From Flavobacterium shii (GTDB lineage: Bacteria; Bacteroidota; Bacteroidia; Flavobacteriales; Flavobacteriaceae): a DNA stretch of 64,000 nucleotides. A model generated the notes under the pieces. The model was not told the origin of the DNA, made no database searches, and saw only the letters and a program-made list of their open reading frames with translations. Positions 52,165-60,861 of this stretch are shown here, in pieces. Within the stretch, counting starts at the first letter, position 1; each line of letters begins with the position of its first letter. The translations under genes were made by a program, and so were the position numbers. The DNA lies in the NCBI RefSeq assembly GCF_025847235.1, contig NZ_JAOZEW010000017.1, positions 83,844 to 147,843 of the forward strand, written 5' to 3'.

Positions 52165-54090
52165 TTATGAAACTACTTCTTCTAGATTTTTATCAAATGT
52201 ACGTTTTCCGAATATTGCTTCAAGGTCATCTTTAAAAATAACCTCTTTTTCAATTAAGATATCAGCAAGTTGGTTTAACTTATCTTTGTTTTCTTCTAAG
52301 ATTTGAATTGCTCTTTGGTATTGACCTTCAATTAATTCCGAAATTTCTTTGTCAATTACTTTTGCAGTGTCTTCAGAATATGGTTTTGAAAAGTTGTATT
52401 CGCTTTGTCCAGTTGAATCATAATAAGTAACATTTCCGATTTTTTCATTCAATCCGTAAATCGTTACCATAGCACGAGCCTGACGTGTAACTTTTTCTAA
52501 ATCGCTTAATGCTCCAGTTGAAATTCTGTCAAAAGTTACTTTTTCTGCAGCTCTTCCGCCCATAGTAGCACACATTTCGTCTAACATTTGATCTGTTCTT
52601 ACGATTTGTCTCTCTTCGGGTAAGTACCAAGCAGCTCCTAAACTTTGTCCGCGAGGAACAATAGTTACCTTAATAAGAGGAGCAGCATGTTCTAGCATCC
52701 AGCTTACAGTAGCGTGTCCTGCTTCGTGAATTGCAATTGCTTTCTTTTCGTCAGGAGTAATAATTTTGTTTTTCTTCTCTAGTCCACCTACAATTCTGTC
52801 TACTGCATCAAGGAAATCTTGTTTATCTACAGCAGTTTTGTTGTTTCTTGCAGCAATTAAGGCAGCTTCGTTACATACGTTTGCAATATCTGCTCCTGAG
52901 AATCCAGGAGTTTGTTTTGCTAGGAAATCTAAATCAAGACCTTCTACTTTTTTCAAAGGAGCTAAGTGTACTTGAAAAATTTCTGCTCTTTCACGAATGT
53001 CTGGTAAGTCTACAAATATTTGTCTGTCAAAACGACCAGCACGCATTAAAGCTTTGTCAAGAACATCGGCTCTATTTGTTGCAGCTAATACAATTACGTT
53101 AGAGTTTGTTCCAAAACCATCCATTTCGGTTAGTAATTGGTTCAATGTATTTTCTCTTTCGTCATTACCTCCAGACATATTGCTTTTTCCACGAGCTCTA
53201 CCTACAGCATCAATTTCATCAATGAAAATGATTGCAGGAGATTTTTCTTTAGCTTGTTTGAACAAATCACGTACACGTGATGCTCCAACACCTACAAACA
53301 TTTCAACAAAATCTGAACCTGATAGGGAGAAGAATGGTACTTGAGCTTCACCAGCTACAGCTTTTGCTAATAATGTTTTACCAGTTCCCGGAGGACCTAC
53401 AAGTAAAGCACCTTTAGGTATTTTACCTCCTAGATTGGTGTATTTTTCAGGGTTTTTTAAGAATTCTACAATCTCTTGTATTTCCTCTTTCGCGCCTTCT
53501 AAACCAGCCACATCTTTAAATGTAGTTTTGATATCTGTTTTTTCATCAAAAAGTTTAGCTTTCGATTTTCCAATATTGAAAATTTGTCCGCCACCGCCAC
53601 CAGCGCCGCCTGACATTTTTCTCATAATGAAAATCCAAACACCAATAATGATGATAATTGGAAGTAAGCTAATTAAAATATCGCTCCAGTTATTCTTTTG
53701 AAGGAAATTAAAATCTTTTAGCTTGCCTTCACTAACTGCTTTTTCTAATTTAGTTTGAAAAATCTGGTCATTACCAATTTCCAAAGTATAGTGAGGACCT
53801 TTATTTGGTCGGTCAAAAATATCTTTAGATACTTTTTTATTTGCTGGATCCTTAAGTCCAGCAGCATTAAGATACACTTCGGCTTCAGCTTTATTGTATA
53901 CAATTACTTTATCAATTTGTCCTTTTTCTAAAAAATCATTGAATTTAGAAGAAGTTAATTGTGCCGGCTCTTGTAAACTTGATCCTCCGGTTGCAAAACT
54001 GATAAATAAAAATATTAAAAGTATTGCGGTATAAATTAACCAAGGACTTATTTTAAATTTACTCGGGGTTGGATTATTATCTTTAGCCAT
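52165..54090 (-). CDS. ftsH: ATP-dependent zinc metalloprotease FtsH
   Basis: FtsH is the membrane-anchored AAA+ protease that degrades misfolded membrane proteins and regulators. The 641-residue product shows two N-terminal membrane helices (LIYTAILLIFLFISF; ILISLLPIIIIIGVWIF), a glycine-rich linker, Walker A GPPGTGKT, Walker B IIFIDEIDA, the second region of homology (NRADVLDKALMRAGRFDRQ), and the zinc site HEAGH with a further Asp in the C-terminal part. Length and order are normal. The gene follows rsfS by 15 bases and is followed by a strong terminator. Confidence 0.98.
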   Translation of the reverse strand: MAKDNNPTPSKFKISPWLIYTAILLIFLFISFATGGSSLQEPAQLTSSKFNDFLEKGQIDKVIVYNKAEAEVYLNAAGLKDPANKKVSKDIFDRPNKGPHYTLEIGNDQIFQTKLEKAVSEGKLKDFNFLQKNNWSDILISLLPIIIIIGVWIFIMRKMSGGAGGGGGQIFNIGKSKAKLFDEKTDIKTTFKDVAGLEGAKEEIQEIVEFLKNPEKYTNLGGKIPKGALLVGPPGTGKTLLAKAVAGEAQVPFFSLSGSDFVEMFVGVGASRVRDLFKQAKEKSPAIIFIDEIDAVGRARGKSNMSGGNDERENTLNQLLTEMDGFGTNSNVIVLAATNRADVLDKALMRAGRFDRQIFVDLPDIRERAEIFQVHLAPLKKVEGLDLDFLAKQTPGFSGADIANVCNEAALIAARNNKTAVDKQDFLDAVDRIVGGLEKKNKIITPDEKKAIAIHEAGHATVSWMLEHAAPLIKVTIVPRGQSLGAAWYLPEERQIVRTDQMLDEMCATMGGRAAEKVTFDRISTGALSDLEKVTRQARAMVTIYGLNEKIGNVTYYDSTGQSEYNFSKPYSEDTAKVIDKEISELIEGQYQRAIQILEENKDKLNQLADILIEKEVIFKDDLEAIFGKRTFDKNLEEVVS

Positions 54091-54105
54091 TTGAAGAAAG
54101 TTTCT

Positions 54106-54477
54106 TTAGTATTTGTTTTCGATTGTAGTTATTTTGGCATCTCCCCAAAGACTCTCGATATTGTAATATTCTCGAATGTGTTTTTGAAATACGTGAACAA
54201 CAATGTGCACGTAATCCATAAGAACCCATTCCGCGTTATCGGTTCCTTCTACATGCCATGGTTTGTCTTTTAATTCTTTTGATACAGTTTTTTGTATTGA
54301 GCCTACGATGGCGTTAACTTGAGTATTCGAATTTCCGTTGCAAACGATAAAATAATCGCAAACTGCTGCGTCTATTTCCCTTAAGTCCAGGATAGTGATA
54401 TCATTTCCTTTTACTTCTTCGATTCCTTTGATTATGTTCGCTAACAGAACATCATTATTAACAGTCTTTTTCGCCAT
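54106..54477 (-). CDS. rsfS: Ribosomal silencing factor RsfS
   Basis: RsfS binds ribosomal protein L14 (uL14) and keeps the subunits apart, lowering translation in starvation. The 123-residue product matches the family: DITILDLREIDAAVCDYFIV, NGNSNTQVNAI, GTDNAEWVLMDYVHIVVHVF and YNIESLWGDA. It precedes ftsH by 15 bases, a pairing common in Bacteroidota. A TAACTTTA sequence (54499-54506, minus strand) is a near match to the -7 consensus. Confidence 0.95.
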   Translation of the reverse strand: MAKKTVNNDVLLANIIKGIEEVKGNDITILDLREIDAAVCDYFIVCNGNSNTQVNAIVGSIQKTVSKELKDKPWHVEGTDNAEWVLMDYVHIVVHVFQKHIREYYNIESLWGDAKITTIENKY

Positions 54478-54520
54478 GAATTATTTTATATGAGTTTGTA
54501 AAGTTACCAATTTTTGTGAT

Positions 54521-54528
54521 TATTTTTG
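54521..54528 (+). promoter_or_regulatory. -7 promoter element of birA
   Basis: TATTTTTG fits TAnnTTTG, 42 bases before the birA ATG. A TTG at 54496-54498 is 22 bases further upstream, possibly the -33 element. Confidence 0.5.
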
Positions 54529-54570
54529 AACCTTAACAAAATATTAAATTAAGTTATATAAATTATTTAG

Positions 54571-55311
54571 ATGAAACTAATCAAACTCGATGCCATAGAT
54601 TCTACGAATGAGTTCTTAAAATCATTAAGTAGCCAACACGAACTTGAGAATTTTACGGTGGTCACTGCCGAGAATCAAACAAAAGGGAAGGGGCAGATGG
54701 GAGCAGTATGGCGTTCGGATATAGGTAAGAATTTAATAATGAGTGTATTGGTGAGGGGTTTTTTGCATAGTAATGAGCAGTTCTATAATCTGAATATTAT
54801 CATTTCGCTATCAGTAATAAAGATTTTAGAAGAGTTAAATATTCCTGATTTAAGTATTAAATGGCCTAACGACATTATGTCATACAATAAGAAGATAGGT
54901 GGTATTTTGATAGAAAATACGCTCAAAAGTGACGGAACTATTGTGTCAGTTGTTGGTTTAGGATTAAATGTAAATCAGACAAATTTCGATAATCTGCCAA
55001 ATGCTTCCTCTCTTTCTGTGATTTGTAACGCCGAATTTAACAAAGAAGAACTTGTAGAATTGATTGTAGAGAAAATGAAACAGAAAATTATTCTTTGGCA
55101 AGAGCAATCTGTCCTATTTTGGGATGAATATTTTAATAAATTGTTTAGAAAAGGAGTTCCCATGCCTTTTAAAAATCTTAACCCAGAAGCTTTGGGACAA
55201 AATTTTATGGGAATTATTCAAGGCGTTTCCCCAATAGGAAAACTACAAATTTTATTAGAAGATGACTCGGTATCAGAATTTGAAATTAAGGAAATACAGA
55301 TGCTTTATTAA
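54571..55311 (+). CDS. birA: Biotin--[acetyl-CoA-carboxylase] ligase
   Basis: BirA activates biotin with ATP and attaches it to the carboxyl carrier protein. The 246-residue product holds the catalytic domain: DSTNEFLK, the KGKGQMGAVWRS loop (for enteric GRGRRGRxWxS), LSIKWPNDIM and KIGGILIEN, and a short SH3-like C-terminus (ISPIGKLQILL). The N-terminal DNA-binding helix-turn-helix of enteric BirA is absent, so it is a monofunctional ligase. It is divergent from rsfS and convergent with the SRPBCC gene. Confidence 0.95.
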   Translation: MKLIKLDAIDSTNEFLKSLSSQHELENFTVVTAENQTKGKGQMGAVWRSDIGKNLIMSVLVRGFLHSNEQFYNLNIIISLSVIKILEELNIPDLSIKWPNDIMSYNKKIGGILIENTLKSDGTIVSVVGLGLNVNQTNFDNLPNASSLSVICNAEFNKEELVELIVEKMKQKIILWQEQSVLFWDEYFNKLFRKGVPMPFKNLNPEALGQNFMGIIQGVSPIGKLQILLEDDSVSEFEIKEIQMLY

Positions 55312-55366
55312 AAGGTGCTAAGGTTCTAAGCTGCAAAGGTTCTAAGTGACAAAGGTTCAAAGGTTT
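55311..55366 (+). repeat. Dispersed repeat family 3, copy starting at the birA stop codon
   Basis: AAAGGTGCTAAGGTTCTAAG then GCAAAGGTTCTAAG and ACAAAGGTTCAAAGG. The repeat starts in the last base of the birA stop codon. Confidence 0.55.
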
Positions 55367-55452
55367 TATTCTGATTGTGATTTTTTGTTTTTTATTCTCT
55401 TAGTAACTGTGTGAGAAAAAAAACGGTTTAAGTCTGTATTGATATGCGTGAA

Positions 55453-55490
55453 ACTTTTTTTAATCATTTTTAATCCATTTAATCTGTGGC
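55453..55490 (+). repeat. Dispersed repeat family 2, copy
   Basis: Ends in AATCCATTTAATCTGTGGC after a T-run and TAATCATTTT; matches 28061-28098 and the inverse of 12585-12626. Confidence 0.55.
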
Positions 55491-55530
55491 AAGTAAAAGG
55501 TTCAGAGATTTCTAGTTATGAGCTGAAACA

Positions 55531-55565
55531 AAAAGTCCGATTTAGCAAAGCTAAATCGGACTTTT
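55531..55565. terminator. Bidirectional terminator between birA and the SRPBCC gene
   Basis: AAAAGTCCGATTTAGC (55531-55546) pairs perfectly with 55550-55565 around AAA; A-run before, T-run after. It serves both convergent genes. Confidence 0.9.
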
Positions 55566-55605
55566 TAAATTTTATAATTAATAATCAACAATCGATAATT
55601 AATAA

Positions 55606-55998
55606 TTAAAGCTTCGTCATATTATTGGCAAGAGTTTCGATAAATTTCCCAATAGGTCCTTTTATCATCATAGCCATCATCGGGTTGAATTCTCCTTCAA
55701 AATCAAGTTTTACAGCACTAGAAGTGTCCGAAACAGATTCGATGTTAGAAACAAGCGTAAAGGGTAATTTATCGCTTGCAGCACCCAAAACAATTTTGCT
55801 TGGAGCTGTTTTTTCTTTCATTTTTAATTTTATTTCTGGCATCCCTTTTAATCCAAAAATAAAAGCATCTTCGCCAATTACTTCAAATTTAGCAATGTTG
55901 TCAGGCATTAATTTTTCAAAATTTCTCACATCACTCAATAAATCAAATAATTCTTGAGCCGATTTCTCAACAGTAACTTTTGGACTTTCTAAGTTCAT
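55606..55998 (-). CDS. SRPBCC (START-like) family protein
   Basis: The 130-residue product matches the START/Bet v1-type helix-grip fold: KSAQELFDLLSDVRNFEKLMPDNI at the N-terminus, beta strands (FIFGLKGMPEIKLKMKEKTA; VKLDFEGEFNPMMAMMI), and the long C-terminal helix (GPIGKFIETLANNMTKL). Such proteins bind hydrophobic ligands; no ligand can be assigned. It has no signal and stands alone next to pyrE on the same strand. Confidence 0.8.
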   Translation of the reverse strand: MNLESPKVTVEKSAQELFDLLSDVRNFEKLMPDNIAKFEVIGEDAFIFGLKGMPEIKLKMKEKTAPSKIVLGAASDKLPFTLVSNIESVSDTSSAVKLDFEGEFNPMMAMMIKGPIGKFIETLANNMTKL

Positions 55999-56125
55999 AT
56001 TTTATTTTTTATTTAAATAATATCGTAAATTTTTACTGCAAAGTTTTTATGTTGTTAAACGTTATAAGCACAAACCTGTATTGGAACTAAATTTCTAAAT
56101 CAAGATTAATAAATCTAGTCAGAAA

Positions 56126-56773
56126 TTACTCTTCTTGTCTCCAAACCATCGGGTTTACGTTCCATTCCTGCAAGGTAACTAAATCTTCTTCGGGAATGTA
56201 TTTTTTAGCAACAGCAAGGTTTAATAAGTTCGAATAGTTGCTCAATGTGTACAAGTCGATATTTGCATTCTGGAAGTTCTTTTCTGCAACATCAAAGCCA
56301 TATGTGAATATTGCAGCCATCCCTTTTATATTGGCTCCAGCATTACGCAGGGCTTCAACAGCAAGTAAACTACTATTTCCTGTGCTTATTAAATCTTCGA
56401 CAACAACAACATTTTGTCCTTTTTGTAAAAAACCTTCAACTTGATTTTGTCTTCCGTGTTTTTTAGCTTCTGGTCTAACATATACAAACGGTAATCCTAA
56501 GCTTTCGGCAACAAGAATACCAATACCTATGGCACCTGTAGCGACTCCAGCGATTACATCTGGCTTACCAAATTGTTTTTCAATGTTCTTAGCAAACTCA
56601 TCTCTAACATAATTTCTGATGCTCGGAAATGAGAGAATTAGCCTGTTATCACAATAAATAGGTGACTTCCATCCAGAAGCCCATGTAAAAGGATTTCCTG
56701 GATTCAATTTAATTGCATTTATTTGCAAAAGCAATTCGGCTGTTTTTTCGGCAGTATCTTTATTAAAAATCAT
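56126..56773 (-). CDS. pyrE: Orotate phosphoribosyltransferase
   Basis: PyrE transfers orotate to phosphoribosyl pyrophosphate to form OMP in pyrimidine synthesis. The 215-residue product shows FTWASGWKSPIYCDNR, the flexible loop VRPEAKKHGRQNQVEG and the PRPP motif VVVVEDLISTGNSS. I chose the ATG at 56773 because it matches the conserved N-terminus MIFNKDTAEKTAELL. A -7 element (TACATTTG, 56778-56785, minus strand) lies only 4 bases upstream, so the mRNA may be leaderless. The divergent NUDIX gene starts only 7 bases away. Confidence 0.95.
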   Translation of the reverse strand: MIFNKDTAEKTAELLLQINAIKLNPGNPFTWASGWKSPIYCDNRLILSFPSIRNYVRDEFAKNIEKQFGKPDVIAGVATGAIGIGILVAESLGLPFVYVRPEAKKHGRQNQVEGFLQKGQNVVVVEDLISTGNSSLLAVEALRNAGANIKGMAAIFTYGFDVAEKNFQNANIDLYTLSNYSNLLNLAVAKKYIPEEDLVTLQEWNVNPMVWRQEE

Positions 56774-56777
56774 AGTA

Positions 56778-56785
56778 CAAATGTA
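56778..56785 (-). promoter_or_regulatory. -7 promoter element of pyrE overlapping the NUDIX start codon
   Basis: TACATTTG on the minus strand; its complement CAAATGTA contains the ATG (56781-56783) of the divergent gene. Transcription would begin at or next to the pyrE start codon. Confidence 0.55.
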
Positions 56786-57428
56786 TAAAGTTTTTGTGAA
56801 CGACAAACCACTTTTTTTGACAAATGAAATCTCCAAAGAGACTAATTTTCAATTGTTCTTGTTGGAAAGTATTGACATAGAGCAAATTATAGTCAAAATG
56901 TTCCAAAATAAAATTCAAGCGGCGTATTTATATCATCCTGATGAAAAGGAAATTATGAAAACGTTAAAGTCAAAAATCCCTGTCAATAAAGCAGGAGGAG
57001 GGCTAGTTTATAATAAAAAAGGAGAGGTTTTATTCATCTTCCGAAATGGAAAATGGGACTTACCAAAAGGCGGAATAGAAAAAGGTGAGGAGATAGAAGA
57101 CACTGCCATGCGTGAGGTAGAGGAGGAAACTGGTGTAGGTAAATTAAGAATTACCAATAAATTACAGAAAACGTATCACGTTTTTAAACGCAATGGTAAA
57201 TACAAATTAAAAATTACACATTGGTTCGAAATGCAATCCGATTTTAAAGGAACGCCACAAGGACAATTAGAAGAAGGAATCGAAAAAGTTGCCTGGTTAA
57301 ATCCGGTACAAATAAAAGAAGCACTTAAAAACTCTTACGAAAACATCAAATTATTATTCGAAGAAGAAAATAAAGTTATTGTAAAAGAGAGTGGAGAAGA
57401 TATAACAGAGAGTATAGAGAATAAATAG
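56781..57428 (+). CDS. NUDIX domain hydrolase
   Basis: The 215-residue product has an unassigned N-terminal part (residues 1-65) and a NUDIX domain with the box GGIEKGEE then REVEEETG (residues about 95-120). NUDIX enzymes hydrolyse nucleoside diphosphates linked to another group; the substrate here is unknown. A charged tail ends the protein. It is divergent from pyrE with a 7-base gap; a weak -7-like sequence (TATCTTTA) lies inside the pyrE coding region. The gene ends 52 bases before a strong hairpin. Confidence 0.9.
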   Translation: MYKVFVNDKPLFLTNEISKETNFQLFLLESIDIEQIIVKMFQNKIQAAYLYHPDEKEIMKTLKSKIPVNKAGGGLVYNKKGEVLFIFRNGKWDLPKGGIEKGEEIEDTAMREVEEETGVGKLRITNKLQKTYHVFKRNGKYKLKITHWFEMQSDFKGTPQGQLEEGIEKVAWLNPVQIKEALKNSYENIKLLFEEENKVIVKESGEDITESIENK

Positions 57429-57779
57429 GACTTTACTATTTTATATTAAGCACCTTAATAATGGCGTGCCACCATATAAAAAAAGACCCAATGAGCATTA
57501 CGTTCATTGGGTCTTTTCTTACATGCTGTCGGGCTATACGCGCTACTTTGGTAGCTTGCTGCTATCCCTCACGCAGGATTTTGTTTGTGGTTAAGTAGTA
57601 TTCAGTCTCAGTTTTCAGTTGCGTGTGCTAGTGCCTTGTTGATGAATCTATTTATATTTTTATATTGAATTAATAATCAAGATTAAATAATCCTTGTTTG
57701 ATTTAGATTATTTTTACGGGTGTGATGATCGTGCCAGCTGAGGGAATTAATGACCTTTATAATTGGTTTTGCCTATATA
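57429..57779. other. Intergenic region between the NUDIX and GIY-YIG genes
   Basis: Holds the hairpin at 57481-57517. Bases 57520-57600 are GC-richer with CTTGCTGCTATCCCTCACG, possibly another intergenic repeat fragment, and 57601-57620 has CAGTCTCAGTTTTCAGTTG, similar in style to 26100-26125 and 61006-61037. No gene was seen. Confidence 0.5.
57481..57517 (+). terminator. Terminator of the NUDIX gene
   Basis: AAAAGACCCAATGA (57481-57494) pairs perfectly with TCATTGGGTCTTTT (57504-57517), 9-base loop, A-run before and T-rich after. Could work in both directions. Confidence 0.9.
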
Positions 57780-58658
57780 TTATATTTTTATTAAACTTTC
57801 TTCTAAAGCTTTTAGAGTTTTTCCATTAGAATCTTTCCAACTCTGAGGCCCACTTCTGCTAGTTCCTGCAACTAATGCTGCTGCGTATGAGGATGAACTT
57901 AAAATGATATCTTTTGTTAGTATAAGTCTGTTATTTTTTTTAATTAGAATTTGATCTTCAATTAGTTTATTTCTCATTGAGTTTATTTTCCCAGGAATAC
58001 TTGTTGTAGTTTCTATTGAAATTTCAGAGTTCTTAATTAATAGAAATCCTTCATCATTTTGTTTTCCTTCCGCAGAAAGGCCATTAACATTAAAAAAGAA
58101 TTTATGTTCAAACAATGATTCAGTGTTTGTGTAAATGTTTTCAGAATTTGTGGAATTTATAGGTTCCAATAATTTATGACCTAAAGTTCCTAAAATCATT
58201 TTTGCATTATGAATAAATTCTTCCATGGCATCTTTTTCTGCTCGAGGTAAAGTAGATTCAGTTGGTTTGTTTCCATTTTGCGTGGTATACCTATCTGCAT
58301 TTTTAGTAATATCTGATAATCGGGATTCTAGATATTTTATATGAGATTTAGTTAGATGTTCATCTTTACTTGTGAATAAAATAACTTCATTCCAAAAGTC
58401 CTTTTTACTATCATGTTCGATAAGTCTTTTGTAGACATTTTCAGATTCACCAATATAAACTGCATTTTTGTCATCAGTCGAGTGTTTTTCGAGTAAAAAA
58501 TATACTCCAGGGCGTTGTGATTCAGTCCATTTTTTTAACTCTGAAAAACGACTTCTTGGACATGCAATTGCTTGTCCTGACCAATTTGCAATTTCTACAT
58601 GACGTAATCCGCTAGGTGAGCCGTCTGATAAATATATTCTTATGCTTTTTCCAAACAT
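57780..58658 (-). CDS. GIY-YIG nuclease-like protein with DUF4357-type C-terminus
   Basis: The 292-residue product holds a GIY-YIG-like domain at about residues 50-130: GVYFLLEKHS, then AVYIGESENVYKRLIEHDSK with the Arg and His of the family. The C-terminal 60 residues (ALVAGTSRSGPQSWKDSNGKTLKALEE) match DUF4357. Proteins of this build occur scattered in bacterial genomes and their role is unknown; DNA cleavage is possible. It stands alone between repeat-rich spacers, which suggests an accessory gene gained by transfer. Confidence 0.82.
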   Translation of the reverse strand: MFGKSIRIYLSDGSPSGLRHVEIANWSGQAIACPRSRFSELKKWTESQRPGVYFLLEKHSTDDKNAVYIGESENVYKRLIEHDSKKDFWNEVILFTSKDEHLTKSHIKYLESRLSDITKNADRYTTQNGNKPTESTLPRAEKDAMEEFIHNAKMILGTLGHKLLEPINSTNSENIYTNTESLFEHKFFFNVNGLSAEGKQNDEGFLLIKNSEISIETTTSIPGKINSMRNKLIEDQILIKKNNRLILTKDIILSSSSYAAALVAGTSRSGPQSWKDSNGKTLKALEESLIKI

Positions 58659-58975
58659 TTTTTATTTTTAAATTAACTAAAAATATTCATAATTATAAAA
58701 GCTCCTAAATTAATGGAGTGGAGAAAATATTTTAAGTTCGTGATTTTCAAAAATAATCAAAAAAAGTATAAAATAAGGAAAGTTACTATTAATTTAAGAC
58801 AGATATTTTTCAAAGGTAAAAGCTTGAATAGAATAATATTACGAGAAACATGTAATAAATATTGATAATATCAAACTAAACAAAACTTTGACAAAGGTTT
58901 TCCGAAACAGCTTTGCGGTCTTTGAGTATTTCAAGATAATCTAAATAAAAACCTTTGCGACCTCTGCGGTTAAAC
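58659..58975. other. Intergenic region between the M14 and GIY-YIG genes
   Basis: AT-rich. The last 70 bases (58905-58974) are an inverted copy of repeat family 1. Nothing else was seen. Confidence 0.5.
58905..58974 (-). repeat. Dispersed repeat family 1, copy b (inverted)
   Basis: The reverse complement starts TTAACCGCAGAGGTCGCAAA and ends ACCGCAAAGCTG, the family 1 pattern. It ends right at the M14 stop codon. Confidence 0.6.
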
Positions 58976-60703
58976 TCATAAAACACGATAAACCGGATAT
59001 TGCAAATGCGCTTTTTCATAATAGGCAGAATGTTTGTAAATCCAATCTAATTGTGCTTCGGGGTTTTTAGCAAATTTAGGGTCATTGAGTTTGGCTTGCT
59101 CCAAATCGGCTTTTAATTTTGGATTATCTTTTAGAAGTTTTGCTGCGGTATCTTCAAAAACATATTCTGAGTATCCTTCTTTTTGTTGTAGCATCGTATC
59201 AAAGAAATTCCAGTTAAAGAAAGAGTCCACACCTTCGGGTTCTAATGTTTCTAATAGGTATTTAATTGCTTTTTGTTGGGTAGAAAATATGTAATCACCT
59301 TTGTAAAAAGGAACTTTTGTTATTTGAGAAGTAACTTTAGTGTTTCGGTGTAAATAATGTCCTTCGTAGGCTGAGTTTGTCGTTTTAAAATCGGCAATTC
59401 TATGGCTTTCAACTTCTATTATCGTATCTTTTTTTAGTTGCGTGTAGGTAACGTCATTACTTTTGAGTAAATCGATAACATTCCAGAATCCTTTAGGAAT
59501 AATATAGGCTGTAGGAACGGTAATATCTTTAACCGATTTGAACTCTTTTATATACGGAATGTCTTTTTTGTATGGTTTTGTTCTGTCGTAGAATAATCTG
59601 TCTCCAGTTGTGGCTTCACTCTTTTTATGACTTGCTTCGTACCCTAAGAATGAAAAAGTTGTCATTTTAGTGCTATCAATTTCCCATTTAATGGTATAAG
59701 GTTTTTTAGGTGCATATTGCGTTTCGTTTTTCAAACGCATTTCTTTTATTTTCTTATAATTGGCATCAGTAAAATCAATTGTAGATGTCATGTATTCGTA
59801 AGTAGCTTTTACACGCTCGGCATAATTTTTAAGCATATGTGTTTCGACCACAAACCCAATGGTATTAAAAAGAGAAGTATAACCGGTTGTATAACGAGGG
59901 GTATCCGAAAATTGTATAAAACCATTATCAGGAGTTTCTTCAAAAGCATTGACATAAGGAGTTGTTTCTATATTTTTTTTCTGTAAATCTTTTACCAATG
60001 CTGGCATCATTTCCAGATTTAGATAATCGCCTAAAACAGTACCTAATTTATTATGTTGCGTCATGATATAAGTAAGTTTGTATTGGTAATCAGAACCATT
60101 ACTTACGTGGTTATCGATAAAAACATCAGGGTTTGTTTTATGAAAAATTTCTACAAAACTTTTTGTATTACGCGTATCCGATTTAATTAAATCACGGTTT
60201 AAGTCATAGTTTCTGGCGTTTCCGCGAAAACCATATTCTTCTGGTCCGTCCTGATTGGCTCTTGTAGTTGAGTTTCTGTTTAAAGCACCGCCAATATTAT
60301 AAACAGGAATTGTTACTATTACGGTATTTTTTGGCGCTTTTATCTTTCCTAAAGCCAAATCTCTAAACAGTTGCATAGTTGCGTCAATTCCGTCAGGTTC
60401 GCCAGCGTGAATACCATTGTTAAGAAGAATTACAGCTTTGTTCTTTTTGATTGCCTCAAAATCAAATTGTTTGTCAGGATTAAAAGTTATCATGTATAGC
60501 GGATATCCACTATCTGTAAGTCCCATTTCCTGCATTTTGATAGTTGGGAAATCATGTGCAAGAAGTGTGTAGTATTTTATGGTTTCTTGATAATTAGCCG
60601 ATTGGTTTCCGTTTCCTTTTTCGAAATAAGTGTCGTATTTATTGGCTTTCTGAGCAAAGGTTGTGCAGGTTAGAAAGAAAAAGCATAATGTGAAAATTCT
60701 CAT
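58976..60703 (-). CDS. Secreted M14-family zinc carboxypeptidase
   Basis: The 575-residue product has a signal peptide (LCFFFLTCTTFAQ). The M14 zinc site begins with NNGIHAGEPDG (His, Glu) near residue 105 and is completed by a His in FIDNHVSNGSDYQY; VVETHMLKNYAER may hold a further catalytic residue. M14 enzymes remove C-terminal residues or cut peptidoglycan peptides. I chose the ATG at 60703 rather than 60769: the signal begins there and a -7 element (TATATTTG, 60726-60733, minus strand) lies 22 bases upstream. The start and stop are both next to repeat copies. Confidence 0.87.
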   Translation of the reverse strand: MRIFTLCFFFLTCTTFAQKANKYDTYFEKGNGNQSANYQETIKYYTLLAHDFPTIKMQEMGLTDSGYPLYMITFNPDKQFDFEAIKKNKAVILLNNGIHAGEPDGIDATMQLFRDLALGKIKAPKNTVIVTIPVYNIGGALNRNSTTRANQDGPEEYGFRGNARNYDLNRDLIKSDTRNTKSFVEIFHKTNPDVFIDNHVSNGSDYQYKLTYIMTQHNKLGTVLGDYLNLEMMPALVKDLQKKNIETTPYVNAFEETPDNGFIQFSDTPRYTTGYTSLFNTIGFVVETHMLKNYAERVKATYEYMTSTIDFTDANYKKIKEMRLKNETQYAPKKPYTIKWEIDSTKMTTFSFLGYEASHKKSEATTGDRLFYDRTKPYKKDIPYIKEFKSVKDITVPTAYIIPKGFWNVIDLLKSNDVTYTQLKKDTIIEVESHRIADFKTTNSAYEGHYLHRNTKVTSQITKVPFYKGDYIFSTQQKAIKYLLETLEPEGVDSFFNWNFFDTMLQQKEGYSEYVFEDTAAKLLKDNPKLKADLEQAKLNDPKFAKNPEAQLDWIYKHSAYYEKAHLQYPVYRVL

Positions 60704-60725
60704 GGTTTGGTTTTTTAATAGGAAC

Positions 60726-60733
60726 CAAATATA
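60726..60733 (-). promoter_or_regulatory. -7 promoter element of the M14 peptidase gene
   Basis: TATATTTG, 22 bases before the ATG at 60703; supports that start over 60769. Confidence 0.55.
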
Positions 60734-60760
60734 ATTATTTTTCTGAGAGAAGTTTTTTTT

Positions 60761-60802
60761 TAAAGGCACTAAGATTCTAAGCTACAAAGGGACAAAGGTT
60801 AC
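60761..60802 (+). repeat. Dispersed repeat family 3, copy
   Basis: AAAGGCACTAAGATTCTAAG then CTACAAAGGGACAAAGGTTAC, the same style as 55311-55366. Confidence 0.5.
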
Positions 60803-60861
60803 TTAGATTATCTAATTTTCTGGAGCGATTAACTCCAAAGGATGTAAAACTCTATAAAATA

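Noticed and set aside
54571..55311. Truncated birA
   Set aside because: The helix-turn-helix is missing, but the catalytic domain is complete and monofunctional ligases of this length are normal.
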